DNA of 64,000 bases from Flexifilum sp963727545 (GTDB lineage Bacteria; Chloroflexota; Anaerolineae; Aggregatilineales; Phototrophicaceae), in the NCBI GenBank assembly GCA_963727545.1, contig CAVSGS010000016.1:225052-289051 (forward strand). Reading direction: 5' to 3'. The notes beneath the pieces were generated by a model that was not told the origin of the DNA, ran no database searches, and was given only the letters and a program-made list of their open reading frames with translations. Below, one piece after another: positions 8,967 through 18,278 of this stretch. Each line of letters starts with the position of its first letter. Position 1 is the first letter of the stretch. Position numbers and translations under genes: made by a program.

Positions 8967-9497
8967 CTATGCCCCCGGTGCTTCAAAATATTGTGAATCA
9001 CGGTGGATGAACATGTGCTGGCTGTTCACACGGCGGATCGGATTGCCGTTGTCGTCCAGCACCGGGATCGAATTTCCGGAGGAGTCCAGACCGGACGTCC
9101 GTTTTCGATCTTCACCTCATCCCACGTGATGATCACGTCGACACGCTTGAGATTATTCTGAGGTTCGGTGATGATCACCGCGCCCCAACCATTGCGCAGT
9201 TCGTTGGCGTTGGTCTTCATGAGGTTCTCGAATTCTTCGAGACCGGCTTGCAACTGCGGCGCGTCCGCTGGGACGGTGGTGAAGTTCATCGTCGAGATCG
9301 TCAGCGACTGCGGCGCGACGTTCATGAAGTCTGATCAGCTGTAGAGCCGCCCTCGACGCCGTATTGTCCGCTAGTCGATTTCGCTGTTGAACGCGGTGAC
9401 GGCGGCGGCGGCTTGATCCGGTTCTGCCGCGTACTCTTGCGGTCGTGTACATGCCCGGCACCAGTTGATCATACGGTATGGGGAGTAAGTGTCCCAT
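8967..9497 (-). CDS. Unknown protein in the bc-complex operon, frameshifted
   Basis: Reading from ATG 9497, the pieces in order are MGHLLPIPYDQLVPGMYTTA, EYAAEPDQAAAAVTAFNSEI, GQYGVEGGSTADQT, MNVAPQSLTISTMNFTTVPA, LRNGWGAVIITEPQNNLKRV, IITWDEVKIENGRPVWT, then DSSGNSIPVLDDNGNPIRRV and IHRDSQYFEAPGA with TAG at 8967. At least three frame changes (near 9430, 9355 and 9080) are needed to join them. It fits exactly between the cytochrome b stop (4 nt) and the cytochrome c start (5 nt), which argues that it is a true gene. No cofactor motif or signal peptide is visible, and I do not recognise the family. Confidence 0.6.
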
Positions 9498-9501
9498 GTG
9501 G

Positions 9502-10792
9502 TTATGGGCTGGCTGCTTGGAGCAGGTCGTGCAAGATGGTCAGGTCGGCGCTGTTGATCACGCCGAATTCGGGCAAGCCCATGTAACTAAACATGACGAG
9601 CGCCGACAACAACAGCAGCGCCACCGAGAAGGCGACTCGACGGTGCGCCCAACGTCGGGTCTTGCTGACGTCGAGGTAGGGCATTGCCGACCAAGAAAGC
9701 GATCACAATCGTCGGGAAGATGATGCCCCAGAGGACTTTATCGCCCAGTTTCAGCGCGCCTTGAATCCACAAGAAATACCACGGCGCGGTCGTGCCGAGC
9801 GGCGTCACCTGCGGGTCGGCATGATTTTCGAGCGGCGCGTGGTAGAACCACGTCACCAGCACGACGAGGATCAACGTCGTGACCGCGATCCACATGATTT
9901 CGCTGGTGAGGATGTCCGGCGTGAAGTAGACGCGCTTGTCGAGCGGCACGCGCTTGGCGGTGTCTTCGCCGATGTTCTCCTCGCGCGGCGGCAGGCTGTG
10001 CGCGTGAATGATCACCTTATAGTAGTGAACGCCGAGGAAGATGAACAGCAGCGCCGGCACGGCAAGGACGTGCAGCAGGTAGAACCGCAGCAGACCGTTC
10101 GCGCCGATGTCGGGACCACCGCGCAGCAGCAGGTTCAAGTTCGTGCCGACGATTTCCGGCGGCGCGGCTTCGACCATCGACGCGCCAATCGTCACCGCCC
10201 AGAGCGCTAACTGATCCCACGGGAGCAGGTAGCCGCTAAAGCTGAGGAAGGCGGTAAAGATCAGCAGCAGGACGCCGGAGAACCACGTAAATTCGCGTGG
10301 TTTCTTGTAACTGCCGGTGAAAAACGTCCTGAGCATGTGCAGGAAGACGATCAACACCATCGCTTCCGCGCCCAAACGGTGCAGGTCGCGGACGAACTGA
10401 CCGAGCGGCACCATGCTCAACATGCTGAGCATGTTCCCGTAGGCGACATCCGGCGACGGCGTGTACCAAACCATCAGGAGAATGCCGGTAATGGTCTCAA
10501 AGAAGACGAAATAAGTGGATAACCAGCCTAACCGGAAGGTGGGATACAGCCCGGTGACTGATTTGTGGAAGTAGCTGGGGCGCATGTGCAGCCAGAAGCC
10601 ATCCGCGTGCGGTTGCAAGCGAGGGTTTGGCTTGCGGCTGGCAGGCTCACCGCGCAGTGCTTCGCGGATGTCCTGCACGTTTAGCCCGGCAGTTGCCCGT
10701 TCGACGACCTCGTTGATGCCTTCAAAGACGGCTCGCCTCAGCCCCTTTTCCTTGACGTCATCGAGAAATGACGGAAATGGGAGTACCGACAT
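9502..10792 (-). CDS. Cytochrome b of bc-type quinol oxidoreductase, one frameshift
   Basis: Membrane core of the quinol:cytochrome c oxidoreductase. Paired heme ligands are seen in RDLHRLGAEAMVLIVFLHML and FYLLHVLAVPALLFIFLGVH. The SGYLLPWDQLALWAVTIGA segment and the quinone-site strand (DPQVTPLGTTAPWYFLWIQG, the PEW-loop equivalent read as APWYFLW) are also present. It joins a cytochrome b6-like N-terminal part to a subunit IV-like C-terminal part. Near 9685 the frame changes, and the protein continues MPYLDVSKTRRWAHRRVAFS with a last helix (VALLLLSALVMFSYMGL) to TAG at 9502. A soluble N-terminal extension of about 80 residues precedes the first helix. Confidence 0.9.
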
Positions 10793-10813
10793 TACCTCAT
10801 TCTCCTTCTGCTG

Positions 10814-11409
10814 TTAGACGCGACCGGGGCGCTTGATGCGGTCGCCGGTATCAATTTCAACTTTGACGATCTTGCCACGTCCGTCAACCGGGATGGCATC
10901 CCCGGCGCTGTCTTGGACAGCGGTTGTACCATCTTCAAACGTGATCGTCGTCTTGAAACGGTCGAGGCTGCGCGGGGCGGGACCTTCGATGTAGTGCCCG
11001 TCAAGCTGGTACTTCGAGCCGTGACAGGGGCATTCAAACCGGAAGTTGGTCTCGTTCCACTTCGGCAGACAGCCCAAGTGGGTGCAGACACCGTAGAGCA
11101 CGATCAAACCGGCATCCGGGTACGATACCCAGAAGCGACCTCAGGGACGTTGACGGGCGCTCGAATCCTTTGGGGCAGCTTATCCGGCGGGTAAGTGAAG
11201 ACGCCGCCGAACGTGCCTTCCTTGAAGCGCGGCAGGGCGAACCAGATCAACCCGGCGGTTGCTTCGCCAAGCAGAAGCGCCATCGACGCACCCCAGATGT
11301 AGTACAAGAACTCACGGCGGCTAGGCACATTGGCTTGTACCTCGGCTGCCGCTTTGCCCTTAGCAGGGACTTTGGCTTTGGTTTCACCGGCGGTTATGCT
11401 GGTAGCCAT
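10814..11409 (-). CDS. Rieske iron-sulfur protein, one frameshift
   Basis: The [2Fe-2S] subunit that moves an electron from quinol to cytochrome c. The cluster box 1 is CTHLGC and box 2 is CPCHGS, 15 residues apart. The N-terminal part carries a basic segment and one helix (REFLYYIWGASMALLLGEAT), so it is a membrane-anchored protein, perhaps Tat-exported (SRREF). The frame changes near 11135: the upstream part ends at APVNVPE and continues GRFWVSYPDAGLIVLYGVCT. I chose ATG 11409 (MATSITAGETKAKV) because GGAGGAA stands nine bases upstream. The longer frame to 11520 lacks such support. It heads the respiratory cluster, with the cytochrome b gene 21 bp downstream. Confidence 0.92.
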
Positions 11410-11682
11410 CGAAACGTATTCCTCCTGAAATTGCTCAGGGCGAAAAGCCGATGAGATGCGCGCGAGTATAGCACACAACGGGGCTTTTGGAGAGCATATT
11501 ACCAAGTCTTTTTTGAGCAAATATTGATCTTTGTAAAATGTATCACAAAGGGTGTGTGGCTGTCAAAAAAGAAGCAGTTTACCTTTCGCACTTGGCTGAG
11601 TGGCTGTAAGGTTGAAGCCGGCGGCGCTTGAACACGTATTTCGACTTGTCAGGGCAACCCTTCAGGCGCAATAATAAACGCT

Positions 11683-12602
11683 ATGACTTTTCAGCAGCTA
11701 ACCGGTGACCGCACGACATGGATCAACATAGAGCGCCCGACCGCCGCCGACGTCGAGGCACTGCGGCGGATTTATCCTTACATCCATCCGTTGAATCTTG
11801 AAGACGTGCTCAGCCCGATTGAGCGCCCCAAGATCGACGATGACCCGGATTATCTGTTCGTGGTGCTGCTCTTTCCGCTGTGGGATGCGGTGAGCCGCTT
11901 GACGCGCGCTAGCGAGGTCGATTTCTTCGTCGGACGCGGTTACGTCGTCACGGTTCACGACGGCGTATTGAAGCCGTTGGAGCGCTTGTTCGAACTCGTG
12001 CAAGAATGAGGAAGAGCGCCACAAACTGCTGGGCGGCGGCGCGAGCCACGCCTTTTACGTCATGCTCGACCACCTGTTTGATTACCTGTTTCCGATTTTG
12101 CGGCGGGTGGACGGCAACATCCAGCGTGATCGAGGACGCGATCTTCACCAAAGACGATCGCCAAATCATCCGTGACATCGCCCTGCTGCGCCGCGACATC
12201 ATCGCGCTGCGGCGGATCATCCGCCAGCAGGTGCCGATCCTCGAAAACTTGGAGCGCGTCGACCGCAAGATCATTCACGAGGACCTCGACGAATATTTCG
12301 GCGACATCGTGGACCACCTGTATCGCGCGCGCGACATCATCGACGAGGATGCCGAGATCATCGCCGGGCTTTCCGACACGGCGGATACGCTGCTGAGTCA
12401 TCGCCTCAACGGGGTGATGCGAATTTTAACGGTTTTTTCGGTGATCATGCTGCCGCTGACTTTCATTTCGAGCGTCTACGGCATGAACATCGCAGGGTTG
12501 CCCTTTGCGGATCACCCCCAATCGTTCTGGATAGTCAATGGATTTATGCTTGTGACCGCTGCTGTAATGCTGATTTATTTTCGTCGGCGGAAGTGGCTAT
12601 AA
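11683..12602 (+). CDS. corA: CorA-family divalent metal transporter, two frameshifts
   Basis: Mg2+/Co2+ channel of the CorA/MIT family. The soluble N-domain (TWINIERPTAADVEALRRIY, LEDVLSPIERPKIDDDPDYL, VDFFVGRGYVVTVHDG) is in the first frame. Near 12005 it changes to NEEERHKLLGGGASHAFYVM, and near 12125 to VIEDAIFTKDDRQIIRDIAL. The long stalk helix is followed by two C-terminal membrane helices with the selectivity motif YGMNI between them (IMLPLTFISSVYGMNIAGLP, then VNGFMLVTAAVMLIYF). The total of about 305 residues is normal. No ATG-proximal strong SD was evident. It is followed directly by the RNase D gene. Confidence 0.9.
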
Positions 12603-13742
12603 GGGAGACTCTACCCCGACCCACCTTCATCGATACCGACGACAAGCTGCAACGGTTGGTCGAGAACCTCGCCGGGGAAACCCTGCTCGCGGTCGATACC
12701 GAGTTCGAACAGCTTGTACGCCTACCGCGAACAGGTCTGCTTGATTCAGCTTTCGACCCGCTCAGCAGATTACATCATCGACCCGCTTGAGGTGGAGGAA
12801 CTGCAGCCACTCGCGCCCCTGCTCGCCAGCCCACAGGTCGAGATCGTGTTTCACGCGGCTGAATACGACCTGATGTGCCTGAAGCGCGATTTCGACTTCG
12901 ACTTCCACAACCTGTTCGACACCATGATCGCGGCGCGGGTCTGCGGCTATAAGCAGATCGGGTTGGGGAGTCTGCTCAACGATCTGGTCGGCTTAGCCGT
13001 TGACAAGAGCCATCAGCGCGACGACTGGGGACAGCGTCCGCTGCCGCCGGAAAGTCTGCTCTACGCGCAGATGGACACCCACTTCTTGCCCGCGCTGCGC
13101 GATCACTTCAAGGCGGAACTGGAACGTCTGCACCGCGTCGAGGAAGCGCACGAAGCCTTTCTCGACGTGCTGCGGACACCCCCGGCGCGACGCGAGAACT
13201 TCGATCCGGAGGGCTACTGGCGGCTCTGCGTGCCCAATCACCTGACCCGGCGGCAGGCAGCGATCGTGCGCGAGTTGTACCTGCTGCGCGAGCAGCTTGC
13301 CGAGGCGCGCGACGTGCCACCGTTCAAGATCATGACTGACAAAGTGTTGATCGCCATCACGCGCGATACGCCGACCAGCGCCGCCGAATTACGCGCCGTC
13401 AACGGTTTCTCGGCAGGACAGGTGCGGCGCTACGGGCGCGAGGTGCTCGACGCCGTCAGCGCTGGGCAGCGGGCACCGCTGCCATCGCCGCCCACGCCGG
13501 AACCCCCCGCCGATCCGGTCGTGGTCGAGCGTTACGCGGCGCTGCGCGAGTGGCGCAAGCTGCGCGCGCAGGATCGCGGGGTCGAGTCGGACGTGATCAT
13601 CTCCAAGACTGCGCTCTGGACGCTCGCCGAGCGCGCGCCGGACAGCCTCAATGAGTTGGACGGCGTGCCGGGATTTGGACCTTGGCGGCGCGACGTCTAC
13701 GGCGCCGAGATTCTGGACGTGATCCGCAAAAATCGGCATTAG
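12593..13742 (+). CDS. rnd: Ribonuclease D (DEDD 3'-5' exonuclease), one frameshift
   Basis: 3'-5' exoribonuclease for tRNA and structured RNA processing. Exo I is AVDTEFE (D-x-E), Exo II is IVFHAAEYDLMCLKRDF, and Exo III is YAQMDTHFLPALRD with the catalytic Tyr and Asp. The frame changes near 12708, just after DTEFE, and resumes as SLYAYREQVCLIQLSTRSAD. Two HRDC-like regions follow, around PPFKIMTDKVLIAITRDTPT with ELRAVNGFSAGQVRRYG, and around DVIISKTALWTLAERAP with LDGVPGFGPWRRDVYG. The length of about 380 residues is typical of bacterial RNase D. The start overlaps the corA stop by about 10 bp. Confidence 0.92.
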
Positions 13743-13789
13743 ACCAAAGATTCAACGCAAAGGCGCAAAGTAAGAACGAAAGACGCAAA

Positions 13790-13818
13790 GTAGGGCTTAG
13801 CGCGCTAAGCCCCTACAA
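13790..13818. repeat. Dispersed palindrome, GTAGGGCTTAGCGCGCTAAGCC
   Basis: Near-perfect inverted repeat GTAGGGCTTAGCG/CGCTAAGCCCCTAC between rnd and the LtrA gene. It is a member of the dispersed family and a plausible terminator for rnd. Confidence 0.6.
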
Positions 13819-13930
13819 GGTCACTATGAATACTGCTTCGCGCTAAATTGCCCCCGGCGCGAAGCGTTAAAGCATTGTAAACTCCGGTAGCACAGCACAA
13901 CCCAATTTCATCCCTTCATCTGGAGGCAGC

Positions 13931-15136
13931 ATGGCAGCAAGTACGGCTCTACCAAGCGGTGTCCCCCACCTGAATACCGATGCACATCGTAAAGTCTCGT
14001 GGCTGGAACTGTTCTACGATCTGGTCTACGTGGCGACTGTTGTTCAGCTTGGCAACAAATTGAGCGAGGACGTGTCGATCGAGGGCTTCCTCGGCTTCGT
14101 CGTCCTGTTTATCCCGATCTGGTGGGTGTGGATGGGCACGACCTTCTACGCCAACCGCTTCGTCGCCGACGATCTTCCGCACCGGCTGTTGGTTTTCGTG
14201 CAAATCTTCGTCGTCTCGGCGCTGGCGATCCACGTCTTCGACGGCTTGGGCGAAACCTCGGCGGGTTTCGCGGTCGCCTACGCGGCTGCGCGGGGCATCC
14301 TCGTGCTGCTCTACTTACGGGCGGCGCACTACGTCGAAGTTGCGCGACCGCTGGCACGGCGCTACGCGACTGGCTTCACCGTCGCCGCGCTGATCTGGCT
14401 GATCTCGGCATTCGTGCCGCCGCCGCTGCGTTTCGTCTTGTGGGGCGTCGGCTTGCTGATTGACTTCTGGACGCCGCTCTCGCCGGCGTCGGTCAAACTG
14501 CAAAAGCAGCTTCCGCCGAGTCCGCATCATCTGCCGGAGCGCTTGGGTTTGTTCACGATCATCGTCTTTGGCGAATCGTTCATCAAAGTGATCGGCGGGT
14601 TCAGCGGGCACGAGATCGAGTTCAACCGCGTGATCGTCGCGCTGCTCGGCTTGATCCTTGTCGGCAGCCTGTGGTGGGTCTATTTCGAGAACGTCGCCGA
14701 GCGGGCGGTCAACTGGGCACACGGCGCGCAAATCTGGCTGTACACGCATCTGCCGCTGCAACTGGCGCTGGTCGCGCTGGCGGTCGGCGTCTATAAGGTC
14801 GTCACTGTTCACGGCGATCATGGGCTGCCGGATAACTACCGCCTGCTGATCAGCGGGACGGTGGCGCTGGCGCTGGTCGCAATCGGCGTGATCGAGCGCT
14901 ACACGGTCAAGGACGAAGGCGAACGACGCGGTCGTCCTGAATTTTGGCTGCGGATCGGCGGGGCAGTGGTCGTGCTGGCGATCGGGCTGTTTGGTGGGCA
15001 GATTGGCGATCACGGGCTGTCGGAGATGACGGTGATCTCGCTGTTGGCGGTGATCGGCGTGGCGCAGGTGATCTTCGACCTGATTCGCCGTGTCGGAACA
15101 TCCACACCGGAGATCGAACACGAGATTGAGGTATGA
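13931..15136 (+). CDS. Low temperature requirement protein A (LtrA) family membrane protein
   Basis: A polytopic membrane protein of 401 residues with about ten hydrophobic segments. The N-terminal hallmark is KVSWLELFYDLVYVATVVQL, matching the family's xxELFFDLVYVFA signature. A second conserved part is LPERLGLFTIIVFGESFIKV, matching the family's ER-x-x-L-x-T-I-I-x-L-GES. The biochemical role of LtrA proteins is not established; the name comes from a Listeria cold-growth phenotype. GGAGG stands at a good distance upstream of ATG 13931. The gene is followed by the repeat region at 15.15-15.4 kb and appears monocistronic. Confidence 0.9.
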   Translation: MAASTALPSGVPHLNTDAHRKVSWLELFYDLVYVATVVQLGNKLSEDVSIEGFLGFVVLFIPIWWVWMGTTFYANRFVADDLPHRLLVFVQIFVVSALAIHVFDGLGETSAGFAVAYAAARGILVLLYLRAAHYVEVARPLARRYATGFTVAALIWLISAFVPPPLRFVLWGVGLLIDFWTPLSPASVKLQKQLPPSPHHLPERLGLFTIIVFGESFIKVIGGFSGHEIEFNRVIVALLGLILVGSLWWVYFENVAERAVNWAHGAQIWLYTHLPLQLALVALAVGVYKVVTVHGDHGLPDNYRLLISGTVALALVAIGVIERYTVKDEGERRGRPEFWLRIGGAVVVLAIGLFGGQIGDHGLSEMTVISLLAVIGVAQVIFDLIRRVGTSTPEIEHEIEV

Positions 15137-15521
15137 AGCGAAACCTCACCCCCGACCTAACAGGGGTAGGTATTTTATTAACCTCACCCCCTGCCCCCTC
15201 TCCACGTCGTGGAGAGGGGGTAAAGACAGGTTGCGAAGGGTTTTTAAAGTCCCCTCTCTATGTAATGGAGAGGGGATTTAGGGGTGAGGTCAGCTCAGCG
15301 TTAAAAACCTACCGCTGACAGCACCCCCGACCCCCGCTCGATGAGGCGAGAGGAGAAAACAGCAGCGTGAATTCATCCGAGGGCGCACAACCGTGCGCCC
15401 CTACAGGCGTTTCACTGTTGTTCGGATGCTAAAAATTACATTTAACGCTACAATAGACTGAATGCCCGCCTTGAAAACGATTCGTGCGGGCAATGAATAA
15501 AAGATGAAGGGCTAAAACTTC
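15137..15521. repeat. Repeat-rich intergenic region with large inverted repeat
   Basis: No gene seen. The core at about 15179-15291 is an imperfect inverted repeat: AACCTCACCCCCTGCCCCCT ... AGGGGATTTAGGGGTGAGGT. Each arm carries its own hairpin (CCCTCTCCACGTCGTGGAGAGGG at about 15194-15216; CCCCTCTCTATGTAATGGAGAGGGG at about 15251-15275). A GTAGGGGC-family palindrome follows at about 15380-15404 (GGGCGCACAACCGTGCGCCC then CTAC). These elements could end LtrA transcription. The rest, up to the nuclease start, holds only AT-richer sequence. Confidence 0.6.
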
Positions 15522-16925
15522 ATGCAAATCACCTTTGACGGCGCGGCACGCACCGTGACCGGGTCGCAGCACTTAATCGAGGTCAACGGCAAGCGGATTC
15601 TGCTCGACTGTGGGCTGTATCAGGGCAAGCGATCCGAAGCCTATAAGCGCAACAAGGAACTACCGTTCGAGGCGGCATCGGTGGACGTGATGGTGCTCTC
15701 GCACGCGCACATCGACCACAGCGGCAACATCCCCAACTTGGTCAAGAGCGGCTATCGCGGCGACATCGTCTCGACCTTCGCCACGCGCGATCTGTGCGCG
15801 TCGATGCTGCTCGACAGCGGGCACATTCAGGAGAAAGACGTCTATTTCGTCAACAAGCGGCGCAAGCGCGGCGAGCCGGAAGTCGAGCCGATCTACACGC
15901 AGCAGGACGCGCAGGAAAGCCTGAAGTATTTCACGACGCAGGGCTACGAACGCCCGCGCCTGATCGCTCCCGGCGTCACGCTGACGTACAAGGATGCCGG
16001 TCATCTGCTCGGCAGCGGGATCGTGATCCTCGACATCGAGGATCAGGACGAGCACCGCGATTATCGGCTGGTCTTCAGCGGCGATTTGGGGCGTAAGGGC
16101 ATCCCGATCATCCGCGATCCGCAGACCATCGACGGCGCGGACTACCTGATCATGGAAAGCACCTACGGCGACCGGCTGCATCCGCCCTACGAGGACGACT
16201 CGAAGCGGATGGAGCGGATCATCGTCGAGACCTACAAGCGCGGCGGCTCGATCATCGTCCCGGCGTTCGCCGTCGGGCGGACGCAGCAGTTGGTACTGAT
16301 GCTGCATCAACTGGTGCGGTCGGGCGATATTCCGCGCATTCCGGTTTACGTCGACAGCCCGCTGGCGATCGACGTGACGGCAGCCTATCGCCTGCATCCC
16401 GAATGCTACGACGCCGAAATTCAGGAATTTATGACCAGCGCTGATTCACGGATCGATCCGTTCGGCTTCAGCGACCTGACCTACACCCGCAGCGTCGAGG
16501 AGAGCAAGAAGCTCAATTTCCTGCGCGAACCGGCGATCATCATCGCTGCCAGCGGCATGATGGAAGCCGGGCGCATTCTGCATCACCTGCGCAATCACAT
16601 TGAAGATCCGAAAACGACTGTGTTGATCGTCGGCTGGCAGGCGGAAAACACGCTTGGTCGGCGGCTGGTCGACAAGGTCAAGGAAGTGCGCATCTTCGGC
16701 GAGAGCTACCAGAATCGCGCGCAGGTCGAAGTCCTGAACGGCTTCAGCGGTCACGCCGACCGTGACGAACTGCTGGCGTGGGTTGGCGCGATGGAGAAAA
16801 AGCCGGAGCGGACGTTCCTCGTGCACGGTGAGCCGAAGGCGCAGTTCGCGCTGGCGGACTCGCTCAAGGCGCGGTTCGGCATGGAAGTCGAAGTGCCGGA
16901 GTGGAAAGATTCGGTGGCGCTATAG
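15522..16925 (+). CDS. MBL-fold beta-CASP ribonuclease
   Basis: Metallo-beta-lactamase fold RNA nuclease of the beta-CASP group (relatives of CPSF73/Ysh1 and bacterial RNA-specificity exonucleases). Metal site motifs: SHAHIDHSG (HxHxDH), DAGHLLGS, VFSGDLG. The beta-CASP motifs follow: motif A (MESTYGDRLH), motif B-like (GFSGHADRDEL with H), and a C-terminal H (FLVHGEPKAQ). The length of 467 residues is normal. Zn-dependent hydrolysis of RNA in the cytoplasm is inferred from the family. It starts at ATG 15522 after AAGGG, and no partner genes are close. Confidence 0.94.
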   Translation: MQITFDGAARTVTGSQHLIEVNGKRILLDCGLYQGKRSEAYKRNKELPFEAASVDVMVLSHAHIDHSGNIPNLVKSGYRGDIVSTFATRDLCASMLLDSGHIQEKDVYFVNKRRKRGEPEVEPIYTQQDAQESLKYFTTQGYERPRLIAPGVTLTYKDAGHLLGSGIVILDIEDQDEHRDYRLVFSGDLGRKGIPIIRDPQTIDGADYLIMESTYGDRLHPPYEDDSKRMERIIVETYKRGGSIIVPAFAVGRTQQLVLMLHQLVRSGDIPRIPVYVDSPLAIDVTAAYRLHPECYDAEIQEFMTSADSRIDPFGFSDLTYTRSVEESKKLNFLREPAIIIAASGMMEAGRILHHLRNHIEDPKTTVLIVGWQAENTLGRRLVDKVKEVRIFGESYQNRAQVEVLNGFSGHADRDELLAWVGAMEKKPERTFLVHGEPKAQFALADSLKARFGMEVEVPEWKDSVAL

Positions 16926-16942
16926 GCTGACGGAATCGAAAT

Positions 16943-16968
16943 GGGCACAGCACGCTGTGCCCCTACAA
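16943..16968. repeat. Dispersed palindrome, GGGCACAGCACGCTGTGCCC
   Basis: Perfect-looking inverted repeat with a CTAC extension, located between the convergent MBL nuclease and Uma2 genes. Member of the dispersed family and a likely bidirectional terminator. Confidence 0.6.
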
Positions 16969-16997
16969 GACTCCGCCAGATTTCGAGTGGTCGTCGG

Positions 16998-17537
16998 CTA
17001 TTGTTCGAATAGTTCACGCACGGGCAGCGTAAAACCGGGGATGAGGTCGCCCGCGTCGAGCGTGTCGTCGATTTCGTAAGTGCGCAGCGATAGGTCGGGC
17101 GTATAGACGTCGATACTCTGCTCCTCCGGGTAGATTTCCCAGTAGAGAATCCCGGCTTGCAGGTAGATTTGGCGTTTTGCTCGAATGATGCGCGGCTTAT
17201 CGGTTGCCGAGATCACCTCGGCGACCCACAGCGGCGCGATCGGATCGGGATAATCCTTGCTGAGCGGCGTCTGCTTGTAGGCGAAATCCGGCGCGAAGAC
17301 GTGACCGAGTACGTCGTAACTGCCCGCTTCTCCGGTGACGAAATAGGGAATGCCATTTTGTTTGCAGAAGGAACCTACTGCTATGATCAGCGTGGCGCTG
17401 ATGCCTGAATTGCGCGTCGTTCCCGGCATTTTTTCGACGATCTCCCCGTTGATCAGTTCAAACAGCCGGTCTTCGTTTTCGGGCTGCTCGGTGAACTGCT
17501 TGAAACCCTCAAGGGTGATTTGCTCTCGCGCGACCAT
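16998..17537 (-). CDS. Uma2-family (DUF820) PD-(D/E)XK nuclease-like protein
   Basis: A 179-residue protein of the Uma2/DUF820 group, abundant in cyanobacteria and Chloroflexota. It shows the typical layout: an N-terminal helix (ITLEGFKQFTEQPENEDRLF), ELINGEIVEKMPGT, the nuclease-like core FAPDFAY...PLWVAEVISATDK (P-D plus E-V in PD-(D/E)XK positions), then YLQAGILYWEIYPEEQSIDV and a C-terminal PGFTLPVRELF. An endonuclease fold is predicted for the family, but a biological role has not been fixed. It is a single gene, convergent with the MBL nuclease. Confidence 0.88.
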   Translation of the reverse strand: MVAREQITLEGFKQFTEQPENEDRLFELINGEIVEKMPGTTRNSGISATLIIAVGSFCKQNGIPYFVTGEAGSYDVLGHVFAPDFAYKQTPLSKDYPDPIAPLWVAEVISATDKPRIIRAKRQIYLQAGILYWEIYPEEQSIDVYTPDLSLRTYEIDDTLDAGDLIPGFTLPVRELFEQ

Positions 17538-17678
17538 GTGCTCACCTCACCATCACCTACTAAAACAAGGTTGACGCACGTATGGAAAAAGTATAGCACA
17601 GGAGCGTGTTTGCTCTCGCCTTCGAATCAGCGGGAAGATCGGTGTAGAATGCGTGTTAGAGAATAAATAGGTCTAGCG

Positions 17679-18159
17679 ATGCCGAATCCGAGTGCATTTA
17701 CTGAAGAATGGCGCGACTGCCTGCGCGCCCACTATACCCAAGTCGTTCGCAATCAAGATACGCTGACCGAGCGTTCGCTGCATGGCGTGATGCTCGAAGC
17801 CGGTTTCCGCGAGAGCGAACTCAACGAGTTATACGTCCGGGCGACAGCACACGTCGATAACGTGGGCGCGGACTTTGTCCCGACATGGACATCCTCGAAG
17901 CCGAGCCGGAGACGTTCAGCGTGGCGGCGGTGTGCCACAGGTAACCGAGCCGGAGACCGCGCTCGAAGCCGATGCGCCGGAGGCGATGGAAGCCGCCCCC
18001 GCCGATGCGGAAGTCGAAACTGAGATCCCGGTCGCGGTGGTCAAGGATTTGGTGGACGAGGAAGAAGCGACGGTCGACGCGGACGCGCCGGAAGACGTGA
18101 CCGTCGCCGACGAGCCGCCCGCCGACAAACCCACCGAGACCCAGTTGAGCATGTTCTAA
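17679..18159 (+). CDS. Unknown protein with acidic C-terminal tail, frameshifted
   Basis: The first frame gives MPNPSAFTEEWRDCLRAHYT ... RESELNELYVRATAHVDNVG. Near 17880 it changes to MDILEAEPETFSVAAVCHR, and near 17938 to VTEPETALEADAPEAMEAAP. An acidic Glu/Asp/Ala/Val/Pro-rich tail then runs to PTETQLSMF and TAA. I do not recognise the N-terminal part. The tail resembles disordered acidic linkers. The alternative is a shorter gene from ATG 17875, but that would drop the conserved-looking first 60 residues. The start is preceded by a weak purine stretch. Confidence 0.5.
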
Positions 18160-18164
18160 GGTGT

Positions 18165-18264
18165 CCGCCAAGGGATTAATCCCTCGGCGGGTCGAATACA
18201 ATTTCCGATGGGCGACCTCTTTAGTGGGTCGCAGTTTTTCTAGCTTGAGGTTTAAACCTCAAGC
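18165..18264. terminator. Three consecutive hairpins upstream of tadA
   Basis: Within 100 bp: CCGCCAAGGGATTAATCCCT then CGGCGG (18165-18190); GCGACC/GGTCGC followed by TTTTT (18212-18239), which looks like an intrinsic terminator for the upstream gene; and a perfect 22-bp palindrome at 18243-18264 (GCTTGAGG TTTAAA CCTCAAGC). tadA starts 15 bp later, so the last hairpin would be in or near its leader. Confidence 0.6.
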
Positions 18265-18278
18265 GGTGCTGTGACTCC

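Noticed and set aside
15179..15291. Repeat region as CRISPR
   Set aside because: Only two inverted arms with inner hairpins; no regular spacing or spacers.
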